In this document: one piece after another, positions 1-8,473 of the stretch
Position numbering within the stretch: the stretch's first letter is position 1
How the letters are laid out: each line of letters opens with the position of its first letter
NCBI RefSeq assembly: GCF_947503415.1
Contig: NZ_CANNDS010000004.1
Span: 329,791-393,790, forward strand
Direction of reading: 5' to 3'
Source of the DNA: an uncultured Tateyamaria sp.
GTDB lineage: Bacteria; Pseudomonadota; Alphaproteobacteria; Rhodobacterales; Rhodobacteraceae
DNA length: 64,000 bases
Translations under genes and position numbers: made by a program
The notes under the pieces: model-generated
Database searches by the model: none
What the model was told of the DNA's origin: nothing
Seen by the model: only the letters and a program-made list of their open reading frames with translations

Positions 1-747
1 ATGATCGAGGGCCTGCAACGCCCGCTTGATCACACAGACTTCCAGTTCGACCTGCATCCCCACGTCCTGCGCATCGTCAAACCACAGGTTTGGCGGGCGA
101 TAGGGGGTGGGGCGAAAGCGGCACAATGCTTCAAACCCCTTGGGCATCTTTTGCTGTGCGTCCATGATCGGTTGATAGACGACGTCGAAATCCTGCGTTT
201 CCAGCATGCGCGTGATCTGTGCCCGTTGCTTGGCTTGCACTGTCTCAAAGCTGAGGCGGCTGTTGACCTGCTCAGCCGAAATGGCAGCAAAGGCGCGCAT
301 CACGTCGAGATCGCGCGTGTTCAAATCGGCCCGCGCCGAGCGGCTGAGACAGCAGAACATGCCATAGACCGATCCGTCGCGTCGGTGGATTGGAATGCTG
401 GCATGCGCTTTGATCGGGATAGCGTTTGTGAGCGGAATGTCCTGACACAGGGCAATGTCGCCCGTGTCCGGGATCAACTCGGGCAGGCGCCCGGCGAGGA
501 TATGGCGGCAGTACACCGCGTCCAGTGGCATACTGTCACCGACCGACACCATGTCTTCCAATCCCGGAGCACTGACGGCCCGAAACACCAGATCATCGCC
601 AATGAATTCGGACAGATAGCCGACCTCCATCCCAAGATGGCCGCGCACGAAATCAAGAGCGGTGTTGATCGTCTCATCCGTGGTCATGCCGCGGGTCATG
701 GTTTCGCCCATCAGGCGAGCGGCTGTTGCGCTGGCTTCGCTGTCCAT
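1..747 (-). CDS. GAF-EAL domain protein, C-terminus cut off by window edge
   Basis: The reading frame is open from an ATG at 747 to base 1, so only the first 249 residues are present. Residues about 20-165 look like a GAF sensory domain (a VRGHLGMEVGYLSEF opening and a PIHRRDGSVYGMFCCLS core). From about residue 193 an EAL domain begins, with the signature FEALCRF placing the catalytic-site Glu at residue 206. EAL domains hydrolyse cyclic di-GMP, so this is probably a soluble c-di-GMP phosphodiesterase gated by a ligand or redox signal. No membrane segment is visible in the part seen. Whether the remaining EAL catalytic residues are intact cannot be judged here. Confidence 0.85.
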   Translation of the reverse strand, partial: MDSEASATAARLMGETMTRGMTTDETINTALDFVRGHLGMEVGYLSEFIGDDLVFRAVSAPGLEDMVSVGDSMPLDAVYCRHILAGRLPELIPDTGDIALCQDIPLTNAIPIKAHASIPIHRRDGSVYGMFCCLSRSARADLNTRDLDVMRAFAAISAEQVNSRLSFETVQAKQRAQITRMLETQDFDVVYQPIMDAQQKMPKGFEALCRFRPTPYRPPNLWFDDAQDVGMQVELEVCVIKRALQALDH

Positions 748-840
748 CCGAGTCCCTCAGTCACTGCGTAAGCAACACGATGGACCGAAACGATTAATGA
801 AATGCCTGCTTTGGGTCGGCGAAAGCCCCTAAGACTTGAA

Positions 841-1713
841 TCAAGTCCGACCGCGCGTGGCAAACCGGGGCAACATCGCACTGAAATCCTTGCCACGCCC
901 GCCTTCGTCTTCGACAAATTGCCGGTACAGCTCCAACGCACGTGCACCCATGGGCGTGTCCGCATCCACAGCCTCAGCCGCCTGTTGGCTGAGCCCCAGA
1001 TCCTTGAGCATCAATTCAGCCGCGAACCCGGGTGTGTATTCATTGTCAGCGGGGCTTTGAGGTCCAACGCCCGGGGCAGGGCAGTACGCGTTCATGGTCC
1101 AGGAATACCCCGAAGACGTGCTGACCACATCGAACATCTTTTGCCGGTCCAGTCCCAGTTTGTCAGCCAGCGCGAACGCCTCGCAGGTGGCGATCATGGT
1201 GGCGCCAAGGATCATGTTGTTGCAGATCTTGGCGGCTTGTCCCGCACCAGCGTCACCGCAATGCACCGCCTTTTGCCCCATGATGTCAAAGAGCGGTTTA
1301 GCCGCCTCAAAAGCCGCTGTGCTGCCACCGGCCATGAAGGTCAACGTCCCGCCCGAAGCACCGCCGATGCCGCCAGAGACAGGTGCGTCCACGCATCCCA
1401 GACCTGCTGCATCAGCTTGTTCCGCAACAGCGCGCGCGCTTTCCACATCCACGGTCGAGCAATCGATCAACGTGGCCCCCGATTTCATTGCCGGGATCAC
1501 GTCACCCGCAACAGCGCGCAGGATGTCGCCATTGGGCAGCATGGTGATCACGATATCCTTGCCCGCTGCAGCGTCTGCCGCGGTGTCTGCATTGGTGACA
1601 CCTTCGGCAGTGGTGCCCGCCACATCGAAACCCGTCACCTCGTGGCCAGCCTTGGCGAGGTTTGCGGCCATGGGCGCGCCCATGTTGCCGAGCCCGATAA
1701 ATCCGATCTTCAT
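841..1713 (-). CDS. mmsB: 3-hydroxyisobutyrate dehydrogenase (internal start within fused frame)
   Basis: This is the second half of the fused frame read from its own ATG at 1713, giving 290 residues, the usual length of the family. The N-terminus has the Rossmann dinucleotide motif GFIGLGNMGAPMA. The substrate-loop region DAPVSGGIGGASGGTL and the catalytic-lysine region GAGQAAKICNNMILG are both present. The enzyme oxidises 3-hydroxyisobutyrate with NAD+ to methylmalonate semialdehyde, the substrate of MmsA encoded upstream. GGAGGA sits six bases before the ATG on the minus strand, so independent initiation is likely even though the upstream frame reads through. Confidence 0.8.
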   Translation of the reverse strand: MKIGFIGLGNMGAPMAANLAKAGHEVTGFDVAGTTAEGVTNADTAADAAAGKDIVITMLPNGDILRAVAGDVIPAMKSGATLIDCSTVDVESARAVAEQADAAGLGCVDAPVSGGIGGASGGTLTFMAGGSTAAFEAAKPLFDIMGQKAVHCGDAGAGQAAKICNNMILGATMIATCEAFALADKLGLDRQKMFDVVSTSSGYSWTMNAYCPAPGVGPQSPADNEYTPGFAAELMLKDLGLSQQAAEAVDADTPMGARALELYRQFVEDEGGRGKDFSAMLPRFATRGRT

Positions 1714-2754
1714 GCCTGATCCTCCCAACTTCAGTGCCATTTCTCCAAGCGGCATCAGCATCTTGCTGACAGCCGTCGCGGGCACATCCTGATCTGCATA
1801 TTTCCATTTCGGCGTGCGATCCTTGTCTATGATCGCGGCGCGGATGCCCTCAAGGAAATCGCCATGCTCCATCGCGCGGGCGGTGAAGCAGTATTCGAGG
1901 TCCAGCGCTTTTTCCAGCGTCAGGGAGGGACCACGCAGACGGTGCAGCGTTTCAATTGCGCAGGCCATCGAAAGCGGGCTGTTGCGTCCCATCCGTTTCA
2001 GCGTGTCGCGGGCAAAGTCGCTGTCTTCGGCGCGCAATGTTGTCAGAATGTCGGACAGGGATGCGCCGTGAAAATGTCTGTCGATGTCCGGCAGTGCCGT
2101 CTGGAGCGGACCAGGCGCGGGTTGTGTGGCCGAGGCCGCAATGCAGGACGTGTCGCCAGTGGCTTCCAGCGTGGCAATCAGGGCGGGCCAGTGCGCTTCG
2201 ATCACATAGTGGTCCGCAAAGCCTGCAAATATCGCGTCACCTGCATTCATGCGTGCCGCCGTCGTGCCCAGATATTCGCCCATTCGTCCGGGGGCGAGGG
2301 CGAGCATAAGCGAGCCGCCGACATCCGGCACCAGCCCGATGCCGCATTCTGGCATTGCGATCTGGCTGCTGTCGCCGACGACCCGGTGCGAGCCGTGGCA
2401 GCCGATGCCAACCCCGCCGCCCATGGTGAAGCCTTGCAGGAAGCTGACAACGGGTTTGGGGTAGTGAAAGATCTTGTGGTTCAGGCGGTATTCGTCGGCC
2501 CAGAATTTCTGGCCGTAAGCGTAGTCGCCTTTGGTGCCCGTCTTGTAGAGTTCCGCGATGTCGCCGCCCGAGCAGAAGGCACGGTCGCCTTCCGCGTCGA
2601 TCACGACGACTTTGACCGTGTCATCTGTCGCCCAGCCATCCAGCGCATCTTCGATCGCCAGACACATCTCGTAGGTCATGGCATTCAGCGCGTGCGGACG
2701 CTGTAAGGTGATCCGACCGGCCTGGCCCACGATACGGATGGAGATATCAGTCAT
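841..2754 (-). CDS. Fused 3-hydroxyisobutyryl-CoA hydrolase-like / 3-hydroxyisobutyrate dehydrogenase
   Basis: One uninterrupted frame of 637 residues. Residues 1-347 form a crotonase-fold enoyl-CoA hydratase/isomerase of the HIBCH type (FCSGGDIAELY near residue 60 and MGGGVGIGCHGSHRVV near 110). Residues 348-637 form a full-length 3-hydroxyisobutyrate dehydrogenase beginning MKIGFIGLGNMG. These are consecutive steps of valine breakdown (3-hydroxyisobutyryl-CoA to 3-hydroxyisobutyrate to methylmalonate semialdehyde). In relatives the two are normally separate neighbouring genes. Here the linker MALKLGGSG holds no stop codon, yet a GGAGGA ribosome-binding site still precedes the internal ATG at 1713. 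The protein may therefore be bifunctional, or two products may be made. The start at 2754 overlaps the stop of the ridA-like gene. Confidence 0.85.
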   Translation of the reverse strand: MTDISIRIVGQAGRITLQRPHALNAMTYEMCLAIEDALDGWATDDTVKVVVIDAEGDRAFCSGGDIAELYKTGTKGDYAYGQKFWADEYRLNHKIFHYPKPVVSFLQGFTMGGGVGIGCHGSHRVVGDSSQIAMPECGIGLVPDVGGSLMLALAPGRMGEYLGTTAARMNAGDAIFAGFADHYVIEAHWPALIATLEATGDTSCIAASATQPAPGPLQTALPDIDRHFHGASLSDILTTLRAEDSDFARDTLKRMGRNSPLSMACAIETLHRLRGPSLTLEKALDLEYCFTARAMEHGDFLEGIRAAIIDKDRTPKWKYADQDVPATAVSKMLMPLGEMALKLGGSGMKIGFIGLGNMGAPMAANLAKAGHEVTGFDVAGTTAEGVTNADTAADAAAGKDIVITMLPNGDILRAVAGDVIPAMKSGATLIDCSTVDVESARAVAEQADAAGLGCVDAPVSGGIGGASGGTLTFMAGGSTAAFEAAKPLFDIMGQKAVHCGDAGAGQAAKICNNMILGATMIATCEAFALADKLGLDRQKMFDVVSTSSGYSWTMNAYCPAPGVGPQSPADNEYTPGFAAELMLKDLGLSQQAAEAVDADTPMGARALELYRQFVEDEGGRGKDFSAMLPRFATRGRT

Positions 2755-3101
2755 GGCAGTGCCGCCGTGCAGATGATTTCAATGTCATAGCCGTCCCCTG
2801 CGATCTGAACTTCGCCACAGGATCGGGCAGGGGCGGTGCCCGGTGGTATCCAGGCGTCCCAAATCCGGTTAACCGCATCATAGTCGGCGATGGATGACAG
2901 CCAGATGGTCACCGTCAGCAGACGTGTTTTGTCCGATCCGACGGTGTTCAGATGTTGGCTGATCTTGGCGAGTGCGCCCTGCGTCTGCTCGTCGATGCTT
3001 GCGAATGGCTTGCCGCATTGTCCGGCAAGATACACAGTTTCACCGTGAACGACGGCTTGGCTCATGCGAGGACCAACATCGAAGCGTTTCAGATGGGTCA
3101 T
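2751..3101 (-). CDS. RidA/YjgF family protein
   Basis: 116 residues starting MTHLKRFDVGPRMSQAVVHG, typical of RidA-type enamine/imine deaminases that clear reactive imines released by pyridoxal-phosphate enzymes. The conserved C-terminal PPGTAPARSCGEVQIA block carries the arginine that usually binds the substrate carboxylate. The ATG at 3101 overlaps the stop of the acyl-CoA dehydrogenase by four bases, and its own stop overlaps the start of the fused hydrolase-dehydrogenase gene, so all three are probably translated from one mRNA. A longer open frame upstream is antisense-like sequence inside the dehydrogenase gene and was not used. The exact substrate is unknown; a housekeeping role in amino-acid catabolism is likely. 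Confidence 0.85.
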   Translation of the reverse strand: MTHLKRFDVGPRMSQAVVHGETVYLAGQCGKPFASIDEQTQGALAKISQHLNTVGSDKTRLLTVTIWLSSIADYDAVNRIWDAWIPPGTAPARSCGEVQIAGDGYDIEIICTAALP

Positions 3102-4240
3102 CGGTTCTTGAGCATGTCGCGCGCCACGATGACCCGCATGATTTCGTTTGTCCCTTCGAGGATCTGGTGCACGCGCAAGTCGCGCACCAGCTTTTCGATG
3201 CCGTAGTCCGCCAGATAGCCGTAGCCGCCGTGCAATTGCAGGCACTGATCGACAACCTTTGAGCCTGCGTCGGTCACGAACTTCTTCGCCATGGCGCAGA
3301 ACTTGGTTGCATCCGCCGCGCCGTTGTCCAGCTTCCAGGCCGCCTGGCGAAGGAAGGTGCGGGCGGCTTGCAACTCGATCTCCATATCGGCGAGGCGGAA
3401 TTGCAGGCCCTGGAACTGGTCGATGGGTTGGCCGAAGGCCTTGCGTTCGCCCATATAGGCGAGCGTCAGGTTCAGAGCGGTTTGGGCCGCACCGAGTGAA
3501 CAGGCGGCGATGTTGAGGCGGCCGCCATCAAGACCCATCATGGCGTATTTGAACCCCTGACCCTCTTCACCAACCAGATTGCCGCCGGAAATCTTGCAAT
3601 TGTCGAATTGAACCTGTGCGGTGGGTTGGCTGCGCCAGCCCATCTTGTCTTCCAAACCGCCGAAGGACAGCCCGTCTGTGCCGTCCTCGACATAGACGGT
3701 GGACACGCCCTTGGGGCCGTCTTCGCCCGTGCGGACCATGCAGACATAGGCGTCGGAATACCCGCCGCCAGAGATGAATGCCTTGGTCCCGTTCAGGGTG
3801 TAGCCTTCGTTCGTGCGCTCGGCGCGGGTGCGCAGGGCGGCCGCGTCCGAGCCGGAGCCCGGTTCTGTGAGGCAATAGCTGAGCACGGTGTTCATGCTCA
3901 GCACGTCCGGCATCACACGCGCCTTCAGCGCATCATCCGCAAAGGTGTCGAGCATCTTGGCGCACATGTTGTGGATCGACAGAAAGGCCGCGACGGAGGG
4001 GCAGGCCATGCTGAGCGCTTCGAAGACCAGCGTTGCGTCGAGCCGCGACAGACCTGCGCCGCCCGCATCTTCGGAGACATAGAGTGAGGCAAAGCCCAAC
4101 TCGCCCACTTTGGGCCAAAGATCCTTGGGGATGGTGCCTGCGGCTTCCCAGTCGCGGGCGTGGGGCGCAATCTCGGATTGGCCAAAGGCGTGGGCCATGT
4201 CGAAAATTGCGGTTTGTTCCTCGGTCAGTGCGAAGTCCAT
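3098..4240 (-). CDS. Acyl-CoA dehydrogenase, probably isobutyryl-CoA dehydrogenase
   Basis: 380 residues, the full length of the short-chain acyl-CoA dehydrogenase family. FAD-binding blocks are visible (YCLTEPGSGSD, GTKAFISGGG), as are the C-terminal LQLHGGYGYL and the QILEGTNEIMR segment that carries the catalytic glutamate in isobutyryl-CoA-type enzymes. It should convert isobutyryl-CoA to methacrylyl-CoA in valine breakdown, feeding electrons to electron-transfer flavoprotein. Substrate choice rests on its neighbours (mmsA, mmsB, the hydrolase-like domain); a 2-methylbutyryl-CoA specificity cannot be excluded. It is coupled by a four-base overlap to the RidA gene downstream. Confidence 0.9.
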   Translation of the reverse strand: MDFALTEEQTAIFDMAHAFGQSEIAPHARDWEAAGTIPKDLWPKVGELGFASLYVSEDAGGAGLSRLDATLVFEALSMACPSVAAFLSIHNMCAKMLDTFADDALKARVMPDVLSMNTVLSYCLTEPGSGSDAAALRTRAERTNEGYTLNGTKAFISGGGYSDAYVCMVRTGEDGPKGVSTVYVEDGTDGLSFGGLEDKMGWRSQPTAQVQFDNCKISGGNLVGEEGQGFKYAMMGLDGGRLNIAACSLGAAQTALNLTLAYMGERKAFGQPIDQFQGLQFRLADMEIELQAARTFLRQAAWKLDNGAADATKFCAMAKKFVTDAGSKVVDQCLQLHGGYGYLADYGIEKLVRDLRVHQILEGTNEIMRVIVARDMLKNR

Positions 4241-4301
4241 GCTGCCTCCCCTTGCGCGATGGCTTGAATTGAACGCACGTTAAATTCCGATGTTTGCAGG
4301 A

Positions 4302-4736
4302 CTATTGCAAGGCCTGCCCGCCAACCGGTGGCATAAGCATATCAACGGAGCTTTCGGGCTGGCCCAGCAGCGTCAACGCTTCGGATTCGGAGTTTTGGAC
4401 CATCGGCACAACTGCATCCACGTCGTCCCATGACTTGATGAACAGGGCGCTGAGTTCCTGACTGATCTGGGTTGGCGCAATGTAGACGACAAGCGATTGG
4501 GTGCCGGAACTTGCGAACCGGCCGGCCTTTTTCGCCTGCATCAGCATGAACCGCACATAGTCTCTTTCGTAGTCAGTGATTGCACTGAAATCGATCAGTT
4601 GCTTTTGTCCCGGCGCATAGTGCGGGTGCGCCACATATGTCCGGGTGGCGCCCATCGTGTCGTCGATTGTGACGAACCCTGAATACCGGACCACGACCAA
4701 ACCGCGGTCCGGGAAGATGCGAAAACGTATCGGCAT
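4302..4736 (-). CDS. Unknown 144-aa protein following mmsA
   Basis: 144 residues, no signal peptide and no membrane segment. The alternating pattern MPIRFRIFPDRGLVVVRYSGFVT followed by QKQLIDFSAIT resembles the small STAS/SpoIIAA-like proteins common in alphaproteobacteria, but I cannot name a family with confidence. Its ATG begins one base after the mmsA stop codon, so it is almost certainly co-translated with mmsA. A 61-base gap separates it from the acyl-CoA dehydrogenase gene. Confidence 0.7.
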   Translation of the reverse strand: MPIRFRIFPDRGLVVVRYSGFVTIDDTMGATRTYVAHPHYAPGQKQLIDFSAITDYERDYVRFMLMQAKKAGRFASSGTQSLVVYIAPTQISQELSALFIKSWDDVDAVVPMVQNSESEALTLLGQPESSVDMLMPPVGGQALQ

Positions 4737-4737
4737 G

Positions 4738-6237
4738 TTATTCCATAACGGGAATCGAGAATTCTCCGCCTTCCTTTATTCCAGACGGCCACCGTGCCGT
4801 CACTGTCTTCGTACGCGTATAGAACTTAAATGCGTCAGGACCGTGTTGATTTAGGTCACCAAATACGGATTTTTTCCAGCCCCCAAATGTATGATACGCC
4901 AATGGAACAGGGATAGGCACGTTGATTCCGACCATGCCGATGTTGATGCGGTTCGCAAAGTCGCGCGCGGTGTCGCCGTCGCGGGTGAAGATGGCGGTGC
5001 CATTGCCGTATTCATGGTCCATGGCAAGGCCGATCGCTTCTTCATAGGTCTGCGCCCGTACGGTGGTCAGGACGGGTCCAAAGATTTCCTGCGTATAAAT
5101 GTCCATATCCTTGGTGGCGCGATCAAAGAGGTGAGGGCCTACAAAAAAGCCGTCTTCATAGCCCTGCAATTTGAAATCACGTCCGTCGACCACCAACTCA
5201 GCGCCTTGGTCGATTCCGGTCTGCACCAGCCGCTCGATATTGGCCTTGGCCGCGCCGGTCACAACGGGACCATAGTCCACGTCATTGCCAGACGTGTATG
5301 GTCCCACTTTCAGCTTTTCGATGCGCGGCACCAGCTTTTCGATCAGCCGGTCTGCGGTTTCATCACCCACGGGCACCGCAACCGAGATCGCCATGCAGCG
5401 TTCGCCCGCAGCCCCATAGCCGGCACCGACCAGCGCGTCGGCCGCCTGATCCATGTCCGCATCGGGCATGACGATCATATGGTTCTTGGCCCCGCCAAAG
5501 CACTGCACACGTTTGCCGTTGGCGCAGCCGGTGGCATAGATGTATTCGGCAATCGGGGTCGAGCCGACAAAGCCGATGGACTGGATCACGTCGTTGTGCA
5601 GGATGGCATCCACGGCTTCCTTGTCACCGTTCACGACCTGCAGAATGCCCTTGGGCAGGCCTGCCTCTTCGATCAGCTCGGCCAGCATCAAAGGCACCGA
5701 CGGATCACGCTCCGACGGTTTGAGGATGAAGGCATTGCCGCACGCAATGGCGGGCGCGAACATCCACATCGGGATCATGGCAGGGAAGTTGAAAGGTGTG
5801 ATACCAGCCGTGACGCCAAGCGCCTGCCGCATGGAATACATGTCGATGCCGGGGCCCGCGCTGTCGGTGTATTCACCTTTCAACAGGTGGGGCGCGCCGA
5901 TGCAGTATTCCACGACCTCAAGGCCGCGCTGCACGTCACCAGCGGCATCCGGCAGCGTCTTGCCGTGTTCACGGCTGAGCGCTTCGGCAAGCTTGTCCAT
6001 GTCGCGGTTCAGCAGGTCCACGAATTTCATCAGCACACGCGCGCGGCGCTGCGGATTGGTGGCAGCCCAGGCCGGTTGTGCTTTGGCCGCTATGTCCACC
6101 GCATGCGCGATCTCATCCGTCGAGGCGAGGGGGGCCTTGGCCTGTACTTCGCCCGTGGCGGGGTTCATGACATCGGCGAAACGGCCGGACGTGCCTTTGA
6201 CGTGAGCGCCATTGATGTAGTGGGTGAGTTCTTGCAT
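4738..6237 (-). CDS. mmsA: CoA-acylating methylmalonate-semialdehyde dehydrogenase
   Basis: 499 residues, the standard length for MmsA. The start MQELTHYINGAHVKG at 6237 was chosen over longer in-frame extensions because it matches the family N-terminus. The catalytic cysteine lies in GAAGERCMAIS (about residue 281). The C-terminal PIPVPLAYHTFGGWK is characteristic of MmsA rather than of other aldehyde dehydrogenases. The enzyme oxidises methylmalonate semialdehyde to propionyl-CoA (or malonate semialdehyde to acetyl-CoA) with NAD+ and CoA, closing the valine pathway encoded downstream. It is divergently transcribed from a LysR-type gene that is its likely regulator. Confidence 0.95.
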   Translation of the reverse strand: MQELTHYINGAHVKGTSGRFADVMNPATGEVQAKAPLASTDEIAHAVDIAAKAQPAWAATNPQRRARVLMKFVDLLNRDMDKLAEALSREHGKTLPDAAGDVQRGLEVVEYCIGAPHLLKGEYTDSAGPGIDMYSMRQALGVTAGITPFNFPAMIPMWMFAPAIACGNAFILKPSERDPSVPLMLAELIEEAGLPKGILQVVNGDKEAVDAILHNDVIQSIGFVGSTPIAEYIYATGCANGKRVQCFGGAKNHMIVMPDADMDQAADALVGAGYGAAGERCMAISVAVPVGDETADRLIEKLVPRIEKLKVGPYTSGNDVDYGPVVTGAAKANIERLVQTGIDQGAELVVDGRDFKLQGYEDGFFVGPHLFDRATKDMDIYTQEIFGPVLTTVRAQTYEEAIGLAMDHEYGNGTAIFTRDGDTARDFANRINIGMVGINVPIPVPLAYHTFGGWKKSVFGDLNQHGPDAFKFYTRTKTVTARWPSGIKEGGEFSIPVME

Positions 6238-6358
6238 GGGAATCCTCCGGGGCATGAGCCGTGTTTTGATTTGCGCGCAGGATAGTCTTGCAAAATAGCC
6301 GGTAAAAGAGGCAAGTGGACAAAACCGTTCTGCATTTTTGCATGATGAGGGGCCGTAG
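6238..6358. promoter_or_regulatory. Divergent promoter region between mmsA and its LysR-type regulator
   Basis: This 121-base gap must hold both promoters. It contains inverted copies of a short A/T motif, TTGCAAAAT at 6288-6296 and ATTTTTGCA at 6334-6342, plus the local dyad TGCATTTTTGCA, which is the kind of symmetry LysR proteins bind. The regulatory assignment is inferred from layout and symmetry only. Confidence 0.35.
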
Positions 6359-7270
6359 ATGCTGCCGCATTGGGATGATTTGCGCTTGTTTCTGGCTGTC
6401 GCACGGGCGGAGACACTGTCAGCCGCCGCAAAGGATGTGCGCAAGGATGCGGCCACTCTGGGCCGTCGTGTGGCGCGGCTGGAGCGGGATCTGGACGTCG
6501 TGCTGTTCCGTAAATCCCCACAAGGCTATGCGTTGACCGAAGCCGGCGCGCAATTGCTGGACAGGGCGGAGGCTGTGGAACAAGCCATGCGTGCGGCGAC
6601 CGACGGGATCACCGGCGCAGGTCGGGTCGAAGCGGATACGGGCCTGTCCGGCCAGATCCGTATCGGTGCGCCGGACGGATGCGCCAACTACATTCTGCCG
6701 CAGGTGTGCACGGCGTTGGGACAGGCGCACCCGAATCTGGACATTCAGATCGTTGCCCTGCCGCGCGTTTTCAACCTGTCCCGGCGCGAAGCGGACCTTG
6801 CCATTGGCGTCAGCGCGCCCACCGCGGGGCAGTTGACGGTGCAACGGATCACGGATTATCGCCTGCATTTTGCGGCCGGCGCGCAGTACCTAGCGGACGC
6901 TCCGCCCCTGGACACTCTGGCGGATCTGCATGCGCATAGGGTCGTGGGTTACATCCCCGACATGATATTTGACCGCGAGTTGGATTACCTTGCGGATGCT
7001 GGCGTGGCGCGGGTTGCGATGGCATCGAACTCGGTCGCCGTGCAGTTGAACCTGTTGCGGCAAGGAGCGGGGGTCGGGGTTGTGCATGACTTTGCGTTGC
7101 CCTTGGCACCCGGATTGCGCCGGGTTCTCGAAGATCAGCTGTCATTGTCGCGCAGTTTTTTCCTGATCCGACATCAGTCAGACACGCGAGATACGCGATT
7201 GAACCAGTTTGCCGAGCTTCTGGTTCAGGGCGTTCGGGCGGAAGTGGCGCGCCTCGAAGGCAGTTTATGA
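6359..7270 (+). CDS. LysR-family transcriptional regulator, likely regulator of mmsA
   Basis: 303 residues. The N-terminal winged helix-turn-helix begins LPHWDDLRLFLAVARAETLS and continues through DLDVVLFRKSPQGYALTEAG; the effector-binding domain starts near residue 95 (GQIRIGAPDG). Its divergent position against mmsA is the classic LysR arrangement, so control of the valine-catabolic genes is the simplest inference. The inducer is unknown. The recognition helix region (DVRKDAATLGRRVARLE) is somewhat divergent from common LysR proteins but length and architecture are normal. Confidence 0.9.
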   Translation: MLPHWDDLRLFLAVARAETLSAAAKDVRKDAATLGRRVARLERDLDVVLFRKSPQGYALTEAGAQLLDRAEAVEQAMRAATDGITGAGRVEADTGLSGQIRIGAPDGCANYILPQVCTALGQAHPNLDIQIVALPRVFNLSRREADLAIGVSAPTAGQLTVQRITDYRLHFAAGAQYLADAPPLDTLADLHAHRVVGYIPDMIFDRELDYLADAGVARVAMASNSVAVQLNLLRQGAGVGVVHDFALPLAPGLRRVLEDQLSLSRSFFLIRHQSDTRDTRLNQFAELLVQGVRAEVARLEGSL

Positions 7271-7457
7271 ATATTCATCAGGTGCTTGCGGGGTTTATTT
7301 GATGTTGGCCTTGCTGGGTTGGTGGGCTGCCGTGCTGCACATTGCGTGATTGCATTTCTACCAGCAGTGGTTCGCTTGAAACGCGGCATACACTTGACAG
7401 AAGGGCCTCGTCCGGCGGACGCTCAATCATGTCGCAAAATTGATAGGGTCCTGTTCC

Positions 7458-7892
7458 ATGCTTGTGCACCAGATTTTGAAGTCCAAGTCCGATGATGCCG
7501 TCGTTACGGTTCAGCCCGGCAGCAAGGTGTCAGAGGCCGCCAAGATCCTCGCGGAGCGCAAGATCGGGACGGTGGTCGTATCGGCGGACGGGCAGACGGC
7601 GGCAGGCATCCTGTCTGAACGGGACATTGTGCGTGTTCTGGCGGCCCGCGGCGGTTCCATTCTGAACGAAACGGTCGACACGTTCATGACCTCGAAGCTG
7701 GTGACCTGCGGGCGCGAGGACAAGGCCGATGACGTGCTGGCCAAGATGACCGAAGGCCGGTTCCGGCACATGCCGGTGGTTGAGGACGGCCAACTTGTGG
7801 GCCTGATCACGCTGGGCGATGTGGTCAAGGCGCGGCTGTCCGAGCTGGCGATGGAGAAAGATGCCCTGCAGGGCATGATCATGGGCCACTAG
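7458..7892 (+). CDS. CBS-domain pair protein
   Basis: 144 residues forming two CBS motifs: residues 1-60 (QILKSKSDDAVVTVQPGSKV to GILSERDIVRVLA) and about 70-130 (DTFMTSKLVTCGREDKADDV to VGLITLGDVVKA). Stand-alone CBS pairs bind adenosyl nucleotides or NADH and act as energy sensors; the partner is not identifiable here. The ATG at 7458 was chosen over an upstream GTG/ATG because MLVHQILKSK is the usual N-terminus. coaD follows on the same strand after 62 bases. Confidence 0.88.
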   Translation: MLVHQILKSKSDDAVVTVQPGSKVSEAAKILAERKIGTVVVSADGQTAAGILSERDIVRVLAARGGSILNETVDTFMTSKLVTCGREDKADDVLAKMTEGRFRHMPVVEDGQLVGLITLGDVVKARLSELAMEKDALQGMIMGH

Positions 7893-7954
7893 CGCGCTTG
7901 CAATCGCTGGCCTGAAATGCTGCATTGAGCGGACGACGACTACGGAGCCGCCCC

Positions 7955-8446
7955 ATGCGCATCGGCCTTTATCCTGGCACATTCGATCCCATCACGCTGG
8001 GGCATATGGACATCATCAGGCGGGCAAGCCCGATGGTGGATCGGCTGGTGATTGGCGTGGCCATCAACCGCGACAAGGGGCCCTTGTTTTCCCTAGAAGA
8101 ACGCGTCGCCATGATCGAGGCGGAATGCGCCCAACTGAGCGCACAGACCGGGACAGAAATTGTTGCCCACCCATTTGACAACCTGCTGATTGATTGCGCC
8201 CGCGACGTGGGGGCGCAACTGATCATTCGGGGCCTGCGCGCTGTGGCCGATTTTGAATACGAATTTCAGATGGTTGGCATGAACCGGCAGCTTGATGACA
8301 GTATCGAGACGGTGTTCCTCATGGCCGAGGCGGAGCATCAGGCGATTGCGTCCAAACTGGTCAAAGAGATCGCGCGTCTGGGCGGGGACGTCAGCAAGTT
8401 TGTGACGCCGCTGGTGAACGACGCGCTGAAGGATCGGTTTGGGTAA
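7955..8446 (+). CDS. coaD: Phosphopantetheine adenylyltransferase
   Basis: 163 residues with the nucleotidyltransferase signature MRIGLYPGTFDPITLGHMD, including the T/HxGH-type ATP-binding motif, and the later RGLRAVADFEYEFQM segment typical of CoaD. It transfers AMP from ATP to 4'-phosphopantetheine, the penultimate step of coenzyme A synthesis, in the cytoplasm. Start at 7955 chosen because longer in-frame starts precede the conserved N-terminus. Confidence 0.96.
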   Translation: MRIGLYPGTFDPITLGHMDIIRRASPMVDRLVIGVAINRDKGPLFSLEERVAMIEAECAQLSAQTGTEIVAHPFDNLLIDCARDVGAQLIIRGLRAVADFEYEFQMVGMNRQLDDSIETVFLMAEAEHQAIASKLVKEIARLGGDVSKFVTPLVNDALKDRFG

Positions 8447-8473
8447 GGGACGGTTTGGGGACTTTGCTGCCGT

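Noticed and set aside
4738..6456. N-terminal extension of mmsA to 572 residues
   Set aside because: The extension enters the divergent promoter and LysR coding region and has no similarity to MmsA. The family start is at 6237.
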